Assembly (NCBI GenBank): GCA_030704615.1
Contig: CM060731.1
Span: forward strand, 8,182,001 to 8,246,000
DNA from: Takakia lepidozioides
Lineage: Eukaryota; Streptophyta; Takakiopsida; Takakiales; Takakiaceae
Reading direction: 5' to 3'
Length of the DNA: 64,000 bases
Part shown: piece after piece, positions 60,336 to 64,000 of the stretch
How positions within the stretch are numbered: position 1 is the first letter of the stretch
How the letters are laid out: the number at the start of each line of letters is the position of its first letter
Position numbers and translations under genes: made by a program
Notes under the pieces: model-generated
The model's database searches: none
Told to the model about the DNA's origin: nothing
Seen by the model: only the letters and a program-made list of their open reading frames with translations

Positions 60336-60516
60336 GTAGGGCCTTCAAAAAATTGGCATGTCATTTGCCAAATCAATACGAATCTTCTGGCCCTTCAAAC
60401 TCCCCAAATCCTTCAAACCGAAGGCAAAGCAATTTCTATAAGCCCTTAGAAATCATTGGATCCTCCGCCTCTCTCCTCCGGTGACTGTAGGTCCAACATC
60501 TGGTTCCCAGTTGTCC

Positions 60517-60951
60517 TCAGTGATTGCAACCTTGGGTACACCAGGCTTGGAAGTAGGAGACGCATCCTTTGGTTGCTAGATAGCAACCTCTTGGCTTTAC
60601 CGCCCACCCTGACCGTGGCGTAGCCTCCACTTGCTCCGCCATAGCCACCTTGAGAACATCCTCTGGGGAAGAAACATTCTCAACCTCTTCAAAAACATTG
60701 GCCACCTTGGCCTCCAACTGATCCTCAGTGTATGGCTCTCCCCACTCCTCATACTGCTGCTTGAGAGATCCAATGACTCTCTCTTTGCGCATCTCATCCC
60801 ATATCTGCCATGGGTGTTTGCACCCCATGATCCTGTGCTTGCCCCCACTCACTGCCTCCACCGTCCTGGTTGGCAGAGATGGTGCAATATCTAATGGAAG
60901 TGCAGAAGTAGCCACCAATGCTTGCAATCTCCGTTGCTCAGCCATGCACAA
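60517..60951 (-). pseudogene. Linker region between methyltransferase and RT
   Basis: 144-codon frame, MAEQRRLQALVATSALPLDI, then KHPWQIWDEMRKERVIGSLK and an acidic stretch QLEAKVANVFEEVENVSSPE. No catalytic motif recognised. Its central block looks helical. It lies between the methyltransferase and RT and probably belongs to the same polyprotein. Confidence 0.6.
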
Positions 60952-61189
60952 GCCAATGAACCCATGTCAAGCAATTGGATCCATTGCCTGGACCCCAACA
61001 CCTGGCGTCGTGATGCCTAAGAGATGGGGACACGGGCTGTAGGGCCCGTGGCAAATCCCATTGCCCGCTCTCGCTCATCCGCATGGGCTCCACCAATTGT
61101 TATAGCACACTGTCCAAATCAATCCAGGACCATTGTCTCGAAAAGCATGAGACGAGGGAAGAAAAGCTCATGAGCGTAGGCAAGGCTGT

Positions 61190-61900
61190 ACGTGGTGCCC
61201 ACTCGATTTACCACTGCGAGAGGTGGATGGTCATCATGTCGCACCCTCTGTAGTTGCCTCCCTTAGTCCAAAATGCCCTCAACTGTGAGAGTGGGTGGCC
61301 GTTGAATGAAATTGTATGCTCTCTTGAGCAGCTCTGGTGGTGCAAGATTGGTCCACCACAATCGAGGTCGATGCGCTCGTGATCACACCGTTGTTGCATC
61401 CAATAGCACCATCGATCCAATCCAAGACCGCACCTGATGCACACTGGCCATAACCCTGGCCCGAGAGTCCTCCATAAGAGGGAACAGTTTCCAAAGATAT
61501 AGGCTAGAGGTTGCACTTGCCTCGTCTGCAAGTCACGCAACACTCTCAAAATCTCCCAAAAAAAATGCGATCGTGTATCATGCAAGCCATTCCCATGACC
61601 TGCGGGAGGGAGTGTCCTTGGCAAGGCCATCCAGCTATCACCGAGTCAATTGCACCATGCTGGCCCAAATCATCCGCCCCCAACAAAGTAATGTCTGCTG
61701 GCAAGGCCTTTTGGTACCCTTGAATTGCTGAGAAAGGCAGCAACTCAGGATACTGGTGTGTGAGCAAGGCAACGTGGCACATAGAATTTATTTACGCCGA
61801 GCTATCTCATCCTTCTCCACATACAAGTACTTTTGTACTTTAATCCAGCTTGCAACACTCTGCAAGCCCAGTGCTCATGCCTCAAAACGGGTCTAGTAAA
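61190..61900 (-). pseudogene. DNMT3-like C5-cytosine methyltransferase domain in the retroelement
   Basis: Readable on minus with frame changes. Motif I: F-stop-GMSTGLA (61888-61868), the SAM-binding Phe-x-Gly-Gly-x-x-x-Gly pattern. Next YLYVEKDEIARR (motif II, Glu). Then LGADDLGQHGAIDSVIAGW, ending in the catalytic loop WPCQGHS (Cys codon 61621-61623). Then GLHDTRSHFFWEILRVLRDL, AYI with Glu-Thr-Val-Pro (motif VI, usually Glu-Asn-Val; 61491-61480), ARVMASVHQVRSWIGSMVLL, and SRAHRPRLWWTNLAPP (motif VIII, about 61382-61345). End: RPPTLTVEGILD and HHDHPPLAVV-like sequence. Order and spacing fit DNMT3-type enzymes, about 240 residues. At least two frameshifts and several stops make this copy inactive. 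Family function: transfers methyl to cytosine C5 from SAM. Confidence 0.78.
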
Positions 61901-62336
61901 CAATTCCCTGAGAGTTGGTTGTCTGGATTGGTTTGGACTTGGTATTTGACACTGTGTCCAAAAAAGAGCTAAACTGAGGAGGTCCAGGTGATGTCACTGA
62001 ACTCCCCTCACTATCAATGGAAAGGCCTCCTGCCATGCTTGGTGCACACTTCTGCCTGCTACTCGCTGCAAATTCCCAACCGTACCCCACAGTGGAATAT
62101 GAACAAGCACATTGACCATCCCCTGACTGCAAGTCCGGCCTGTAGGATGTCGTTTCCTCCCAAAAGTCCAAAGTAAAGCCCATCGGGTATAACACAACCC
62201 CACAACAAGCATATCATAAAACACCGCGTCCGTAACAATGGCTTTAGCTCTCATGACAGAGCCATATGTAAGATGATCTGGCTGCAATCAAATGAAGAGC
62301 TCATGGCGTGTAATCCCTCGTGCCTTCTCTGAACCG

Positions 62337-62600
62337 CCCAAAGATGTTTGAATTTGGAAAGGGCAAGGCTCCAAATCCCGCCTCTGTAAGGCCCAAGCTT
62401 GCAATTGCTGCTCTCCCCAACATCAATGGCTGTGCTCCCGAGTCCAACAAGACCGCAGTGGCCTATACCTCCTCCCCAGTTGGGCCACCCAATTGAAACA
62501 CTCCATCCTGATTGTCCACCAGGACTACCCCAAGAGTCACCATGCTGCGCTCAATGGCTGGCCTAGCTGGCAACTCCTGCAACCTTGCAGCTGCCGCTTG
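62337..62600 (-). pseudogene. Retropepsin of the gypsy element
   Basis: LPARPAIERSMVTLGVVLVD, a TAG stop, then TAVLLDSGAQPLMLGRAAIA with the Asp-Ser-Gly active site (Asp codon 62443-62445). The protease cuts the polyprotein. A following segment with VLYPMGFTLDFWEETTSYRP (about 62195-62135) belongs to the protease-methyltransferase junction. Confidence 0.8.
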
Positions 62601-62623
62601 CCATGGCGCAGCTGTGGCTGACT

Positions 62624-64000
62624 TCACCCTCGAATCAAAGCATCCATAGACTGCACTTTATCTGCTATCTCCGCAGATAGTGCCGATGCATCACCACTCT
62701 CACAGAGTCTAGCTGCTAGTCTGAATACAGTAGCTGGTCGAATCCCTGACATTGCAGGAAATAATAGAGCTTGGCAAACCGCCGTAGCCCCCCCCAACAA
62801 TGTACTGGTTGCACCCTGCTTTGCAGCACCACCCACTGGCATTTCCCGAGCCACACCAATTCTCCCCAATGACACTCGTGGCTCTACCTCTGACACACTT
62901 GGGCGAGCGGGTGCCATTGATGGCGTAGGTGACACTGTCTCAGCCAATGTAAAGGACTGTGGAAGCCTTGTCTGACGACTTGTTTCCCCCCTTTGTGGAT
63001 CAAAATCCACATCCGCTCCTCTTGGCTCAGGAGCACGCGTTGCTACTCGAGTGACAGCAGCAGCAGAGTCCAATACATGCAATGGCCCTACAAGTGCGGC
63101 TCCACACATGAAGCCCATATCAATCCGATCTTCCCTAGGCATAGGAGGTTGTGCAGGTGGGGCTTGAACCTCAAGCCTTAGAGCTGGCGCAACATGAGTA
63201 GTGGCCATAGCAACAAGACGTTGCTCTAGCTGGGCAAGTCTATCTACCATGCCTTGGTCATGACCTTGACCCTGACCCTGTGCTCCTTGGTTTTGGTTAC
63301 GACCTCCACCCCGACCTCTGCCTCCTCTATCTCTCTGGACTACATTGCCTCGTCCTCGGCCACCATGGAACTGGCCTGGCCGTAGCTTAGGATGCAAGCC
63401 ATAACAATGGGCCTCCTCATGCCCATACTTTCCACAATGCCCACCCTGTAATTGTGTAGGCTGTGCCTGTGCCGGCCCTTTGCCTCTCTCCCGACAATCC
63501 TTCTTGACATGGGATCCTCCACATTCCCAACAAGTCACACCCGACTGTTGTTGGCCTGAGAATGAAGGAAGAGACCTCTGCATCTGAGATCCTCTCTTTC
63601 ATTCCCTCGGCTTCACGTGAGCCCCATTGTTGCCTTGAACACGTTGGGATAGTGGTTGTTGTTGGCTAGGAGCCCCACTTTGTTGTGTCTCCTTGCCAAA
63701 CCCCACCATAACCATATTGAGCTCTATCCGCTCTGCCAGCGAAAACACATTTGCTAAGGTAGGTTGGTCCACTTGTAGGAGAGTTGCATCCCGCACCCTT
63801 CTCCTCAGCTCCTTGTCCAGGATCCCATACCAGAACTGGACTGCCTGAGCTTCTGTAACCCCTTGGGTTACGTTTATCAAGCGCCTCATGCGGGTGTAAG
63901 CCTCCCTCAAACTCTTAGTAGACCTTCGTTGGAACTCTTGCAAGCTCCGCAACTTCTCTGTCCTTATCCCTTGGTAGTTTCTACTCAACTCCTCAAAGAA
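62624..64000 (-). pseudogene. Gag of the gypsy element (partial at right edge)
   Basis: Capsid-like region (EAYTRMRRLINVTQGVTE, QFWYGILDKELRRRV), then a TGA stop after KPRE, then the nucleocapsid: CWECGGSHVKKDC (one residue short of the usual CCHC) and HCGKYGHEEAHC (first Cys replaced). A long Arg/Gly stretch RGRGRGGGRNQNQGAQGQG and a Pro/Ala-rich tail reach 62624. Near-identical to the detached fragment at 54690-55456, which shows the missing N-terminus. Confidence 0.88.

Larger units (their letters stand above)
57820..64000 (-). mobile_element. Ty3/gypsy retrotransposon carrying a cytosine methyltransferase, decayed, partial
   Basis: Read on minus from beyond the right edge: gag (64000-62624), protease (about 62600-62337), DNMT3-like methyltransferase (about 61900-61190), acidic linker (60951-60517), reverse transcriptase (60335-59553), RNase H (about 59550-59166), integrase (about 58770-57820). 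RT before integrase is the Ty3/gypsy order. The polyprotein has many in-frame stops and some frameshifts. Similarity ends after RYATIRGGGYRPDVWRF at about 57820, where sequence becomes unrelated, so the 3' end and LTR are missing. The 5' LTR and gag start lie outside the window. Confidence 0.9.

Overview
This is nuclear DNA of a land plant. It carries plant-type histone H4, an eight-exon ubiquitin-activating enzyme E1, a DYW-class PPR protein, an 8-Cys lipid-transfer protein, GT-AG introns with T-rich 3' ends, telo-box promoters, and many LINE, Ty3/gypsy, PIF/Harbinger, MITE and SINE remnants. The PPR style, with near-identical repeating P-L-S triplets and a full DYW domain, and a cytosine-methyltransferase-bearing gypsy element make a non-seed plant (fern, lycophyte or bryophyte) my best guess. 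That assignment is inference only.

Layout. 1-3 kb: two intronless histone H4 genes on the minus strand. 3.3-4.8 kb: a PIF/Tourist-like MITE with a TTA target duplication. 5-8.6 kb: gene debris, namely a MIT-domain exon of a spastin-like protein, an unidentified fragment and a broken PPR pseudogene. 9.1-15.8 kb: three adjacent inverted-repeat transposons, a 690-bp MITE, a 2-kb element with long terminal inverted repeats, and a 3.9-kb Harbinger element with perfect 27-bp ends carrying decayed transposase and Myb/SANT-like genes. 16.5 kb: lipid-transfer protein. 18-24.4 kb: LINE remnants around a spliced gene whose product resembles the uracil-DNA glycosylase fold. 25.6-27.3 kb: two-exon DIM1/U5-15kD spliceosome gene with a LINE 3' end in its intron. 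30.6-33.1 kb: intact PPR-DYW gene. 35-43 kb: a duplicated segment containing a micro-inversion, a second MITE hosting a SINE, a beta-amylase relic, an inverted-duplicated gene fragment and a copia gag relic. 43.5-52 kb: a divergent pair, a small mitochondrial complex-I-type gene (minus) and UBA1 (plus). 54.7-64 kb: a detached gag fragment, minisatellite and telomere-like tracts, then a decayed Ty3/gypsy element read on the minus strand and cut by the right edge.

The most notable observation is in that last element. Between protease and reverse transcriptase lies a degenerate DNMT3-like C5-cytosine methyltransferase, with motif I, the Pro-Cys-Gln loop, a Glu-x-Val-Pro motif and the Ser-Arg-Ala-His-Arg motif all readable across frameshifts. 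The element seems to have order gag-PR-methyltransferase-RT-RNaseH-INT. Second are the spliced UDG-like gene at 21.9-23.3 kb and a 125-bp-arm inverted duplication of a gene fragment at 40 kb that could form a small-RNA hairpin.

The intact host genes are housekeeping functions with no obvious shared pathway: chromatin, splicing, ubiquitin activation, respiration, organelle RNA editing and lipid transfer. All database identities here are from reading the protein sequence; no search was run.
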